From Phycisphaerae bacterium (GTDB taxonomy: Bacteria > Planctomycetota > Phycisphaerae > Sedimentisphaerales > Anaerobacaceae), in contig JADHXR010000042.1 in assembly GCA_016782865.1 (NCBI GenBank), positions 1-47,243 on the forward strand: a stretch of DNA of 47,243 nucleotides. The letters are read 5' to 3'. Both the position numbers and the translations under genes were made by a program. The notes beneath the pieces were generated by a model. That model ran no database searches. It saw only the letters and a program-made list of their open reading frames with translations, and had not been told where the DNA came from. Positions 1 to 8,590 of this stretch are shown in pieces (positions within the stretch are counted from its first letter, which is position 1; the number at the start of each line of letters is the position of its first letter).

Positions 1-403
1 CCTTGACGCACTTGGCGCAGCCGATACACAGAGTTTCGTCGATCGTATACTCGTAGTAGGGTTCCTCGATGAATTTGCGCACAATCGCCCCGGTGGGACA
101 CAGTTCGTTTTCGGCGCCCGAATCCAGCGCCGCCGCCGGTTCGAGATAGCCCGGGCAGAAATCGCAGTAGCCGCAGATAGCATAAACCTGCACGGCCTTC
201 ACGGCAGATTCTTCCAGAACGCAGTAGGTCGCACAGTTGCCGCACGAGACGCAAGTAAAGGGGTCGATCTGCCATACCATGTCGACCTTCTTGTTTTTGT
301 GGGCCGAAGAGCCGGCTACCAGCCCCAAGGCAGCCAGACAGCCGCCTCGCATGCCGTTTCTGAGGAAACTGCGCCTGTCGATTGGTTTCTTATTCTCTGA
401 CAT
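1..403 (-). CDS. Tat-type 4Fe-4S ferredoxin protein, 3' end outside window
   Basis: Reverse-strand frame starting at the ATG at 403 and open to the window edge (134 codons seen). The N-terminus carries a twin-arginine-like stretch (IDRRSFLRNG) followed by a hydrophobic Gly/Ala/Leu segment, so export or membrane anchoring by Tat is likely. The mature part shows CVSCGNCATYC, then ICGYCDFCPGY, CPTGAI and CIGCAKCVK, the cysteine spacing of a multi-cluster bacterial ferredoxin. It would carry electrons to or from a periplasmic partner that is not visible here. It overlaps the end of the preceding small Cys-rich gene by 14 bases, which suggests coupled translation and a shared complex. The C-terminus and the exact cluster number cannot be judged from this window. 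Confidence 0.85.
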   Translation of the reverse strand, partial: MSENKKPIDRRSFLRNGMRGGCLAALGLVAGSSAHKNKKVDMVWQIDPFTCVSCGNCATYCVLEESAVKAVQVYAICGYCDFCPGYLEPAAALDSGAENELCPTGAIVRKFIEEPYYEYTIDETLCIGCAKCVK

Positions 404-638
404 TGTCCCCTCCAATCGTCGTTTCTTTCGCCGACAGGGCACGAGGCAGGTCGCACCGCACCAGAATATCGCAGCCAGTGCAGATCCCGCTGTTGATGCA
501 CTTGCCTTGTCGGAGAAGCCGTCGTCTCTTTGCGAAGATGCCCGCGGCGCCCGCGGTCAACAGCCCCAGCGCGGCATATCGGCAAGCTGCCGCAAACAGC
601 TCTCTGCGGCTGCGAGCATGTTCAAAACGCTCTCTCAC
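390..638 (-). CDS. small Cys-rich membrane protein (82 aa)
   Basis: Starts at a GTG (638-636) that shares one base with the stop of the NHL gene, and ends inside the start of the ferredoxin gene. A longer ATG start at 746 would lie inside the NHL gene and is less likely. Residues about 13-31 form one hydrophobic helix. After a basic stretch comes CINSGICTGC plus a further Cys, then LPRALSAK, giving spacing Cx5Cx2Cx5C, which could bind an Fe-S cluster or zinc. No family recognised. Its tight packing against the ferredoxin gene suggests a membrane partner or anchor of that ferredoxin (inference). Confidence 0.7.
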   Translation of the reverse strand: MRERFEHARSRRELFAAACRYAALGLLTAGAAGIFAKRRRLLRQGKCINSGICTGCDILVRCDLPRALSAKETTIGGDNVRE

Positions 639-1678
639 TATCGGCCTTTCATCCTGGTAAACACTCTTACGACATTCTTGATGGTATCCAAAACATATAC
701 GCGCCCGGCGCTGTCGACGGCCACGTCGAAGCCGCCCGCCTGACACTCCTCGGGCAGGTCACAGACCCTGACGTCACCGTCCCTGACCAACTGAGCCGGG
801 CCGGCAACGACGCCCTGAAACTCACCCTGGGAGTCATATATCTTTACTCTGACCAAACCCTTTTCGCACGTGACGAAACCGCCGCCCGGCAGGACGGCAA
901 TATTCACGGGGTTACAGCATCCGCAGAATCCTTCGACTTCCACCGAACGCTGCCCCCAGGAAAACTCGAAGTCTCCCTCGAACGTGTATGCGTCGACGCG
1001 GAGGTTGCCCGGGTTGACTGCGCGAAGCAATCCGTCACCGGAAACAGCCAGATCAAAATAAGCGCTCGGGATCACGAATCCGGGGACATTCCTCTCCGGA
1101 TCTTTCTTGCCGATCCGAGTGACAATATTGCCCGCCCTGTCGTAGCGGACAACGAGACGGTTACCCGCGTCGGCGACAAAAACGTCGTTCTGCGAAACCG
1201 CAATGCTTGTCAAAATCGCATCGGGCCCCAGGCTGCGCCAGCTTGTCAGGGGCTGGCCCTGGGCATCATAGACTTCGACGTGATCCCTGAGCCCGACAAA
1301 GATCGTGCCGTCGGCCGCGACGGCCAGACAACCGGGCGTCTCGCCAAGGTTGATCTCATCGAGCAGAGAGCCGCTCGGGGCGAACGCGCGAACCGACCCG
1401 TCGCCGGCGACATAGATCGAGCCTTTCGCATCGACGGCGATGCCCCTGGCGGTGGCGAAGCCAGTGCCGATCGGCCTGGCAAACTCTTCGTACAGAATCA
1501 GGTTCGGATCGATATGCGCCAGCTTTGCGATATCGTACTTGAACTCACCGCTCAGGCCGCTGCCCTTATTGCCGACCACGTCGAGCTTTACAACCGAGAC
1601 AATACCGACCACAACCGCCAGGGCTACGAGCACGCCAACGAGTATATTAGTATCTATTTTTCCCGATATTTTGTTCAT
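638..1678 (-). CDS. membrane-anchored NHL-repeat beta-propeller protein
   Basis: 346 aa. Residues about 10-30 form an N-terminal membrane anchor (NILVGVLVALAVVVGIVSVV). The rest is a propeller with repeated blade cores such as GIAVDAKGSIYVAG, CLAVAADGTIFVG, DLAVSGDGLLRAV and DVAVDSAGRVYVLD, typical of NHL repeats. A Cys-Gly-Cys-Cys stretch in the middle (FCGCCNP) is unusual for a plain propeller and could be a metal or disulfide site. NHL proteins bind proteins, RNA or sugars, and the ligand here is unknown. It has its own good promoter just upstream, and it is coupled by a one-base stop/start overlap to the small Cys-rich protein, so the last three genes may form a separately controlled unit. 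Confidence 0.85.
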   Translation of the reverse strand: MNKISGKIDTNILVGVLVALAVVVGIVSVVKLDVVGNKGSGLSGEFKYDIAKLAHIDPNLILYEEFARPIGTGFATARGIAVDAKGSIYVAGDGSVRAFAPSGSLLDEINLGETPGCLAVAADGTIFVGLRDHVEVYDAQGQPLTSWRSLGPDAILTSIAVSQNDVFVADAGNRLVVRYDRAGNIVTRIGKKDPERNVPGFVIPSAYFDLAVSGDGLLRAVNPGNLRVDAYTFEGDFEFSWGQRSVEVEGFCGCCNPVNIAVLPGGGFVTCEKGLVRVKIYDSQGEFQGVVAGPAQLVRDGDVRVCDLPEECQAGGFDVAVDSAGRVYVLDTIKNVVRVFTRMKGR

Positions 1679-1711
1679 TTCGATATTTTAGCCGTCTCCA
1701 AAAAGCGGGCT

Positions 1712-1740
1712 ATTATAGCACAAAAAGTGTCCACCTTCAA
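1712..1740 (-). promoter_or_regulatory. sigma-70-like promoter upstream of the NHL gene
   Basis: On the minus strand TTGAAG (1740-1735), a 17-base spacer and a perfect TATAAT (1717-1712), leaving about 27 nt of leader before the ATG at 1678. It sits in the 72-bp gap after the upstream PQQ gene, so the NHL, Cys-rich and ferredoxin genes can be transcribed separately from the ABC transporter genes. The leader has no clear Shine-Dalgarno site. Confidence 0.65.
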
Positions 1741-1750
1741 CGCAGTGCAT

Positions 1751-3250
1751 CTACTGCTCCGATATGTCCAGACATATCATCTTGAGCGTATCGCGCACGA
1801 TCATTCGGTTCGAGGCAATAGCCATCGGGCCCCACGATTCGCGCCCATCCAGCACCTTGGCCTGGGCCAGTGGAAGAAACTCAGTGGGGCTGGCCTGTAC
1901 CAGAGTCAAAGTGCCGGTATCATCCATGGCATAGATAATTCCGTTCAGGATAGCGTAGGGGCCGCTGTTCTTGCCGAATTTGTTAGCGCTCGTACTGGTC
2001 CAGACGACATTTCCTTCAGGGCTAAAACAGACCAATTGCCTGTCGGGCCTTACGCCGTAGATATAACCCTCGTAGTAAATGGGGCTTTGCTGTATCGAGC
2101 CAAACACCTCGATCGGATGCAGGTACTCCAACTCCGTGGTAATGTTGCCGTCGGTTTCGGCAAGTCGCAGCATTGCACAACCTCGCTCCTGCTGCCCGTA
2201 GCCGGCGGTTAGAAATATCCTGTCCTCTCCTACAACGACCGGCGTAGGAACACTGAAGTTCACCTTCCACTCGTCGGTTTTCCACAAAACGCTCCCATCC
2301 TGGGTCGAAATGCCCACGACTCCGCCCCGGATATGATTACCGCCGGAGTACACATAGAAGCGCCTGCCGTTGAACTCCATGGGGACGATGGAAGAATGCG
2401 TCATTATCCATTGGTCCGGATTGGGGGTGCGCCAGACGATTTCGCCCGTTTCGCAATCGACGGCCATCATGAGGACGCCGTCTGCTGCAGCAGTTGTCTC
2501 GTCGCCGTCGTTGACATCGCCCACCGGCGCAGCTATTTCCCTGCCGTCGTCCGGTTTGCCCGCCGGGGCAATTATTGTCTTGCCGTCCTCTATGAGCGGA
2601 CACTGCGACGTGTACCACTTCGGCACGGCCGTACCGAATTCCCTGACGAGATTGAACATCCAGCGGAACTCACCGGTCATCGAATCCAGGCAGGTAACGT
2701 GACATTTCGGCCCCATGGTCACGACAAACTTCTCTGTAACCGCCGGCACAGTCCGGCTCATACCATGATCCCGTTTTATCTTGATAGGATATGAGTACCG
2801 CCAGATATCTCTGCCGTCCCGGAGCGACAGACAGCGAACGACATCAGCCTGCGCCTCGTGGTCGTAATCCAGCATATACACCCGCCCGGCCAGAATCGCC
2901 GCGCCGGCGTAACCATCTCCCACGTCAATTGACCACAGAACCTTGGGGCCCTCCGCCGGCCAGGTCTTGGCGAGCGAAATCTCCTGCGTACTTATCGCGT
3001 CGAAGTTCGCCCCCCTGAATCGGGGCCATTCGCCGGGCAAATCCGCCGGCACACCATCGAAAGCAGTCAACTCTCCCGCGATCTTGATCGGTTCGTTTGC
3101 GTCGACAGTCTTCGCGGGCCTGCCGTCAGTGCCGCCGAGCCGATACGTCAGTTCCGATCCGGCGTCGGCGCCGAGCCAGACACATAGCAATATCACCCCC
3201 ACAACGGCTAATCCGACAGGTATTATCTTGCCAACAGCAGATTCTCTCAT
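1751..3250 (-). CDS. PQQ-like (BamB-like) beta-propeller protein, N-terminally anchored
   Basis: About 499 aa from the chosen ATG at 3250. A start at 3277, directly abutting the permease stop, is possible but lacks a ribosome-binding site, while 3250 has GGGAAAAG upstream. One hydrophobic segment near the N-terminus (IIPVGLAVVGVILLCVWLGA) anchors it. Blades contain the pattern of PQQ-like propellers (VLWSIDVGDGYAGAAILAGR, MTGEFRWMF, DGSVLWKTD, GNVVWTS). The W-docking motifs resemble planctomycete BamB-like proteins, which usually are structural binders and not enzymes. A low-complexity insertion rich in Asp/Gly/Ala (about 240-275) interrupts one blade. It follows the FtsX permease with no real gap, so a role with that transporter is likely (inference). 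Confidence 0.85.
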   Translation of the reverse strand: MRESAVGKIIPVGLAVVGVILLCVWLGADAGSELTYRLGGTDGRPAKTVDANEPIKIAGELTAFDGVPADLPGEWPRFRGANFDAISTQEISLAKTWPAEGPKVLWSIDVGDGYAGAAILAGRVYMLDYDHEAQADVVRCLSLRDGRDIWRYSYPIKIKRDHGMSRTVPAVTEKFVVTMGPKCHVTCLDSMTGEFRWMFNLVREFGTAVPKWYTSQCPLIEDGKTIIAPAGKPDDGREIAAPVGDVNDGDETTAAADGVLMMAVDCETGEIVWRTPNPDQWIMTHSSIVPMEFNGRRFYVYSGGNHIRGGVVGISTQDGSVLWKTDEWKVNFSVPTPVVVGEDRIFLTAGYGQQERGCAMLRLAETDGNITTELEYLHPIEVFGSIQQSPIYYEGYIYGVRPDRQLVCFSPEGNVVWTSTSANKFGKNSGPYAILNGIIYAMDDTGTLTLVQASPTEFLPLAQAKVLDGRESWGPMAIASNRMIVRDTLKMICLDISEQ

Positions 3251-3277
3251 GCTTTTCCCGCTAACACACCGCGGCAT

Positions 3278-6200
3278 CTATTCGTTTCTAAGCGCGTCCA
3301 ACATCTCTCCACCAAGGGCGAAGGCCGTCGCAATCCATATCCACACGATACCGCTCAAAGCGATACCGGCAACCGTCAGCGCCAGTGAGACGTACGGCAC
3401 AGACGCCCCGGGTGTTCGCAGGGCAGGGCCGGCCGCAACCAGCGCAGCAATCACTCCACATGCCAGGCCACCAAACATGAGCCCGGCGTGCTCATAGAAA
3501 ACCATGCGTCGCAGCGCCACCCTATTAAATCCTACTGCCCGCAGCATTGCAAGCTCATTTCGCCTCTCGAGCATGTTGCGCAGCACGACGAGCCCCACCC
3601 CAACGCTGCCGAGAACAAGCCCCAGGCCGCCCAGAATCTGGAATATGGACAGATATGTGTTCTCGACTTCGCTAAAGGCCGCCAGCCGTTGCTTAGTGGT
3701 CGTAAGGTCCAATCCGAAGTCCGTCAGGCGGGCGGAAAGATGGTCGGCGACCGCATCGACCTTCTCGGCCGGCGTGTCGATCAGCAGCACCCTGTATCCG
3801 GCCTCGGACGGAAAACGCTTAACGAACTGGTCCTCGGCGATGATCAAACTGCCCTGGAGGATCGAGTTTTCCAGCATCGCGACCAGACGAACGATGAACT
3901 TGCGCCCCTTCTCGTCGCTGTACTCGATTTCGTCGCCCAGAGACTTGCCCAGCGCCCATTTGATGGTCGGATAGTCCCCGATGGCCGGCACAATATTTTC
4001 GTCCTCACGGTCGTTGAGCAGCTTCCACAAGGCTTGCCCGTCGGCGCCGGCGAAGCTGAAAGAGCCGCGATCGGCCAGCCTGTCGGGCTTAACGCCGAGC
4101 AGACGCGGGGTCTGGGCCCGGTTCAGGTTGAAACAGCTCGCATCGTCCCCGTCTCGGACGCGCACTTGAAGCACATCTACGCCTTCGAGTGCATCGTTGT
4201 CAACGACCAGTGAGTCGCGGCCCGATTCGGTGTTCAAATCGTGCAGGATTCCTATGGACGACTCGCCGAAAAGCGTAAAGCCGCCCGTGCCGGAGCTGCG
4301 CTGCTCGGCATGAGCCGTCGGATCGTGCCTGAACGCCTCGACCGCGATGACCAGGAAGATGCCGCAGGCAAGCAGTGCTACTACCGCCAGGCTCCGGCCG
4401 CTGCGTCTGGTGGAATTGCGCAGCCCAAGACCCCAAAGCGATGCCATGGGCGCCTTCCACGTGCCCGCTACGAATTTCAGCAACACGCCGCTTAGCGTCA
4501 GCCCCGCTGTCAGCAGCAATGCCCCTGCCCCGAAGAACGCACCGGCTACGGCCCCGCTGTCGCCGGTCCCAACCGAGGCGAGCAGGATCAGTGCTCCGAT
4601 GATGGCCATGACCGCAACTGCCAGCCCGATGCGGCCCCGAGAGATGGATTTGGCTGTGATGAATTGCCAGCGCGCCGCGCCGGCGAGGAGCTCACGGGCG
4701 GGCCTTGAGACCTGTTTGCGCAGAGTCAGCCATATCGCGATCACCGAGATGACAATCGCGACCAATGCTCCGGCGACCAACGTAAACGGTTTGGCGTGGA
4801 AATATATCGCCCCGCCGGTTGTCACCTCCGAGAGCACGTAGATCATGATCTTCGTATAGAGCAACGCCGCTACCGTTCCGCCGACTGCCCCAAGCAGTGC
4901 GACGACCGCGCCCTCTATCAGCAGCAATCGTCTCACCAGCTTCGGCACGAACCCAACAGCCACTAACATTCCGACCTGCTCGGCCCGGCTCTCGACGCCG
5001 AAGACAAACAGAAGCCCCGTCAGAACGATCGCGGCGGCAATTAGAAAGAAGCTCAGACCGAGGAAAAGCCAGCCGAAATACGTCCCTTCGGCGCCCGCCT
5101 TCGTGCCGAGCCGGCGCACGGGTCGAAAGAACAATCCTACCGACCCGGGATCGACGGCACTGAGCAGCTTTCGCTCGATGCCCTCGGCGGATGTGTTGTC
5201 GAGCACGTAGCGCAGGGCGGTCAAGTTCCCGTACCTGTTGGCCCACATCCCCTGGCCTGCGCCAAGCGTGACAAAGGCCTTGGGGGTGCCGCGATAGTCG
5301 TCCCAGTAGGTCTCGTCTTTCTCGCGTATCTTGTCGAGGTCGATCTCGATTCCGGGCTCCCAGTCCCTGCAATTATTCACGTCCGCCAGGCCGGGAAAAT
5401 CCGGCATCAGCTCTGGATCAACAGCAGGTCCGTCCAAAGGCAATATCCCGTGAACCGTGAAAGTATTTGTTTTCTCTACGAGTTTCCTCATCGGCCCGAC
5501 GACGAAATAGGCAAGCTCAATCGAATCGCCCACCTCGGCTTGCAGGTCGTCGGCGAGCCATTGATTTATCAGAATCTCATCATCTCGCATATCCTGGGGG
5601 ATAAGACTGTTTCCACTGCTCGCCGGGGCCATTGCCGCCACTGTGGAGTACGGAGTCGCTTTGTCACCAACACGCAGCTCGTTGACGAAGTACGTCAGGA
5701 TTCCGGTCGCGCCGTCGATCGCAACATCAGACACAGCTTGGTCGATGAAGATCCTGTTGCTCCGGACTTCATGCACCTTCTGCGACTCAAGCGTACGGAT
5801 TTCGAGGCCCGCGTCGGCAAGCCGCCATCGCTTCTTGATGACAGCGTCAGCCCGTTCAACGGTCAAGCCCTCGGCCTCACTCGCCGCCGCCAGGAGCATG
5901 TTCGCGTGGCCCTGGTGGTCCATATTTTCCTGTAGCCACCGGAGAGGCACAAAGACGTTCAGCGGTGCGATTTGATTGGCCTGCAAACCGAAACGGCCGA
6001 ACTGTGGTGTGCCAGCGATCACCTTTACGGCGGGTCGAAAGAGTACCGACAAATCCGAATCGGGAGTAAGAGGCACTTCTCGCGGCATCAGGTGCGGTTT
6101 TTCAATTCGCAGCTTGACCTCGTCGCCGGGGCCTACCCCCAATCTCTCGGCAAGTGGCTCGTTAAGAACAACGCCCTGGCTCCAATCGCTCCAGAAAGGT

Positions 6201-6574
6201 CCGGCGCCCTGGTCTGAGCCGATTTCGAAAAAACGCTCGTCGACGCCGAGGATCTCGATCTTGTTTGCCAGTCTTGTATCATCGCTGTTGGCGATCAGGC
6301 CGCGCAGGCGCAACACCGGTGCTACGGTAACATTCAGCTCTTCCGACATTGCTTCGGCCAGTTCGGCCGTGAAAAACCTGTTCTGTGAAACGAGAGCAAG
6401 CTGTGTTGAGCCCAACCGGGCATTGACCATCATCATCAGGCTGTGGCGCACGGAATCGCCCACAACCAGGGCGCCCGTGAGCACGGCGGTGCTAACCATA
6501 ACGGCGAGCAATACCCCCAGGTTCGTCCGCCAGTAGAAGCTGAGACTCTTCTTGACAAGTCCCCACCAATTCAT
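3278..6574 (-). CDS. ABC transporter permease, FtsX/MacB type, two FtsX domains
   Basis: 1098 aa. One N-terminal helix (about 18-37) is followed by a large extracytoplasmic MacB-like domain. A first FtsX core lies at about 500-640 (YFGWLFLGLSFFLIAAAIV, EQVGMLVAVGF), with extra helices at about 650-720 and 735-757. A second periplasmic segment leads to a C-terminal FtsX core at about 970-1090 (ELAMLRAVGFNRVALRRM). The RxEQVGMLxAVG and RxELAMLRAVG cytoplasmic loops are the coupling sites expected for a LolD-type ATPase. This is the double-FtsX layout of 8-10-helix permeases of the LolCE/MacB class. It overlaps the ATPase gene by 4 bases. Such transporters move lipoproteins, toxins or peptides, or do mechanical work in the envelope. 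The substrate cannot be told from sequence. Confidence 0.93.
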   Translation of the reverse strand: MNWWGLVKKSLSFYWRTNLGVLLAVMVSTAVLTGALVVGDSVRHSLMMMVNARLGSTQLALVSQNRFFTAELAEAMSEELNVTVAPVLRLRGLIANSDDTRLANKIEILGVDERFFEIGSDQGAGPFWSDWSQGVVLNEPLAERLGVGPGDEVKLRIEKPHLMPREVPLTPDSDLSVLFRPAVKVIAGTPQFGRFGLQANQIAPLNVFVPLRWLQENMDHQGHANMLLAAASEAEGLTVERADAVIKKRWRLADAGLEIRTLESQKVHEVRSNRIFIDQAVSDVAIDGATGILTYFVNELRVGDKATPYSTVAAMAPASSGNSLIPQDMRDDEILINQWLADDLQAEVGDSIELAYFVVGPMRKLVEKTNTFTVHGILPLDGPAVDPELMPDFPGLADVNNCRDWEPGIEIDLDKIREKDETYWDDYRGTPKAFVTLGAGQGMWANRYGNLTALRYVLDNTSAEGIERKLLSAVDPGSVGLFFRPVRRLGTKAGAEGTYFGWLFLGLSFFLIAAAIVLTGLLFVFGVESRAEQVGMLVAVGFVPKLVRRLLLIEGAVVALLGAVGGTVAALLYTKIMIYVLSEVTTGGAIYFHAKPFTLVAGALVAIVISVIAIWLTLRKQVSRPARELLAGAARWQFITAKSISRGRIGLAVAVMAIIGALILLASVGTGDSGAVAGAFFGAGALLLTAGLTLSGVLLKFVAGTWKAPMASLWGLGLRNSTRRSGRSLAVVALLACGIFLVIAVEAFRHDPTAHAEQRSSGTGGFTLFGESSIGILHDLNTESGRDSLVVDNDALEGVDVLQVRVRDGDDASCFNLNRAQTPRLLGVKPDRLADRGSFSFAGADGQALWKLLNDREDENIVPAIGDYPTIKWALGKSLGDEIEYSDEKGRKFIVRLVAMLENSILQGSLIIAEDQFVKRFPSEAGYRVLLIDTPAEKVDAVADHLSARLTDFGLDLTTTKQRLAAFSEVENTYLSIFQILGGLGLVLGSVGVGLVVLRNMLERRNELAMLRAVGFNRVALRRMVFYEHAGLMFGGLACGVIAALVAAGPALRTPGASVPYVSLALTVAGIALSGIVWIWIATAFALGGEMLDALRNE

Positions 6575-7260
6575 GCCTCGCTCCTGCTTGTCAACAGGCC
6601 GTTGTTCAGTTCCATCACCTGCCCCACGCGCTCGGCAAGTTTGAGCGAATGTGTCACGACTATCAGCGTGACCTGTTCGCTGCGGTTGAGCTCCACCAGC
6701 AAATCGCCTATGTTTTGAGAGGCATCTTCATCAAGCGACCCGGTCGGCTCATCGGCAAGCAGCAGCTTGGGTTTGTTTATCAAAGCCCTGACAACAGCCA
6801 CGCGCTGGCGCTGCCCGCCCGAAAGCTCGCCGGGACGATGCAGAAGGAAATCCTTGAGGCCGACGCGCTCCAGCAGATTTGTGGCTCTCTCGCGGAGTTC
6901 TCTGGCCCCGGGCCGCTCATTGTCGGCAAGTGTTGGGACCAGAACATTTTCGAGCACAGTGCACTGCGGCAACAGATGATGCAATTGAAAGACAAATCCG
7001 ATTTGTTTGTTGCGGATTCTCGCAAGCTCCGTCTCGTCGAGCCCGGCAAGATCCTCACCGCCAAGCAGCACGCGTCCCTGTGTGGGGCAATCCAAAGCGC
7101 CAATGATGTTGAGCAGCGTACTCTTGCCGCTGCCGGACGGGCCGACTATCATCAGGGATTTGCCCTTGTCGACCTTTAAGTCTATATCTTTAAGTACGCA
7201 TACGCCTGCCTCGTTGCCCGGCGACGGGTAAGTTTTTGCCACGTGAACAAGTTCGAGCAT
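6571..7260 (-). CDS. ABC transporter ATP-binding protein, LolD/MacB type
   Basis: 229 aa from ATG 7260, which has GAGGA about 8 nt upstream; a TTG four codons earlier (7272) is the alternative. Walker A is GPSGSGKST, the Q-loop region reads FVFQLHHLLP, the signature is LSGGQRQRVAVVRAL, Walker B is LLADEPTGSLD, and the switch His is in VVTHS. The ADEPTGSLD form is typical of LolD/MacB/FtsE ATPases that pair with FtsX-type permeases, and the adjacent gene is exactly such a permease. It follows the glycosyltransferase gene with an 8-base gap, so translation is probably coupled. Confidence 0.95.
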   Translation of the reverse strand: MLELVHVAKTYPSPGNEAGVCVLKDIDLKVDKGKSLMIVGPSGSGKSTLLNIIGALDCPTQGRVLLGGEDLAGLDETELARIRNKQIGFVFQLHHLLPQCTVLENVLVPTLADNERPGARELRERATNLLERVGLKDFLLHRPGELSGGQRQRVAVVRALINKPKLLLADEPTGSLDEDASQNIGDLLVELNRSEQVTLIVVTHSLKLAERVGQVMELNNGLLTSRSEA

Positions 7261-7268
7261 AATCGTCC

Positions 7269-8570
7269 TCAAGCAGACTTCTGTGCGATTTCTCCGTATG
7301 TACGCACCATTTCGGCGGCAGTTTGGTCAATGTCGAATTTTTCAAAGATCGCTTCTCTGCCCCGCTTGCCCAGTTCTCCGGCATGATCAGGATCGAGCAA
7401 CAACCCTCCGATCGCATCGGCCAGAGCATCCGCATTGTTGGGCTCACACAACACCCCACCTCCGGTTATTTCCAACAGCTCCGGAAACACTCCGGTGGCC
7501 GGCTCTACAACCGGAACGCCTGCTGCAAGGGCTTCGAGCATGTATAAACCGTAGGCCATCGGCTGCTTTTCCGGAACCGACAAAACCGAGAGGGTTTGCA
7601 GGAATGCGCATCTGGCGCCACCTTGAAAATCGGACAGGAACTCCACGTCGTCAGTCAGGCCGTGTGAGCTTAATTGCTGCCCGATGCGCTCGATAAAGGC
7701 CTTGTCGTCCGTCCTTCGGCCGCCGGTTATGCGCAGCCTTGCACTTGCCAATCGGTCCGGCTTTTTCAATTTGATGAAGGCATCAACCAATGTGTCCAGC
7801 CCCCTGTCGGCGCACATGCGCGAAAGGTAGCCTATCGTCGGTATTTCAGGCGCTGCCCGGGGCGTTTCGTACCCCTCCAGAGAAATGCCCGTGTACACAA
7901 CATGGACTCGATCGGGATCAATTCCAAGTCTCTGTCGCATGGCTTGTGCGTAGTATTTGCTCACCGCGATAAAGGCGTCCACGTCGTTTGATCGCTCGGC
8001 GATTATCCGCCAGGCCTGCTCGCAGTACGGCGACGACAATCCATCCAGAAACCCGTCTTCGTCCTGGAGCAAACAAACGACCGGCACGCCGAGTCGTTTC
8101 TTGATGGGCCCGGCGAGGCCGACAAGGAGAATATTGGACAAACATATAATGTCGGGTTTGTTTTCTTGCGTGCCCAGCCACTCGACGAGTCGGTTCAGCT
8201 CCTTGATCTGCCGGCCCTGCTCTGCTCGCAACATGGAGATCGTCGTCTCTCCCAGATCTCTGGCGCTTGTCATGCCCGCTTTTCTTCCAATCCAGTTCAG
8301 CAGTTTTGGCGAGTCGAGCAGGCGGTCCAGCCAGCGCGGGGTCTTTCTAAACAGAGCGGACTTTTGCTGAAGGTATACGTTGAGCCCGCCAAAGAAAATG
8401 GGAGAAACGTGCGGCGAAGCACTCTCCTCGATCTGCACAGGCAAATAAAGCGGAACCATCAGCACATCATGGCCCAGCTTTAGCATCGCCTTGACCAACG
8501 TGGCGTCGCGCAGACAGTTCTCACAATAGAAGCTGTCCCCCGCGCTCGGGGCAATCTGGACAATTCTCAT
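7269..8570 (-). CDS. glycosyltransferase family 4
   Basis: 433 aa with two Rossmann-like halves. The N-terminal half starts MRIVQIAPSAGDSFYCENCL. The C-terminal half carries the GT4 donor-site features: IGYLSRMCADRGLDTLVDAF, then LRITGG, and the GLYMLEALAAGVPVVEPATGVFPELLE region with the two glutamates of retaining GT-B enzymes. It is expected to move a sugar from an activated donor onto a lipid or polysaccharide precursor at the cytoplasmic face. It lies between a PQQ propeller and the ABC transporter, so the operon may modify and export or quality-check an envelope component (inference). The donor and acceptor are unknown. Confidence 0.92.
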   Translation of the reverse strand: MRIVQIAPSAGDSFYCENCLRDATLVKAMLKLGHDVLMVPLYLPVQIEESASPHVSPIFFGGLNVYLQQKSALFRKTPRWLDRLLDSPKLLNWIGRKAGMTSARDLGETTISMLRAEQGRQIKELNRLVEWLGTQENKPDIICLSNILLVGLAGPIKKRLGVPVVCLLQDEDGFLDGLSSPYCEQAWRIIAERSNDVDAFIAVSKYYAQAMRQRLGIDPDRVHVVYTGISLEGYETPRAAPEIPTIGYLSRMCADRGLDTLVDAFIKLKKPDRLASARLRITGGRRTDDKAFIERIGQQLSSHGLTDDVEFLSDFQGGARCAFLQTLSVLSVPEKQPMAYGLYMLEALAAGVPVVEPATGVFPELLEITGGGVLCEPNNADALADAIGGLLLDPDHAGELGKRGREAIFEKFDIDQTAAEMVRTYGEIAQKSA

Positions 8571-8590
8571 AAATTACCACTTCTATTCTA

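Noticed and set aside
530..2212. 560-codon plus-strand open frame
   Set aside because: It lies opposite the NHL and PQQ propeller genes, which have clear repeat structure and anchors on the minus strand. The plus frame has no family features and results from GC-rich codon bias.
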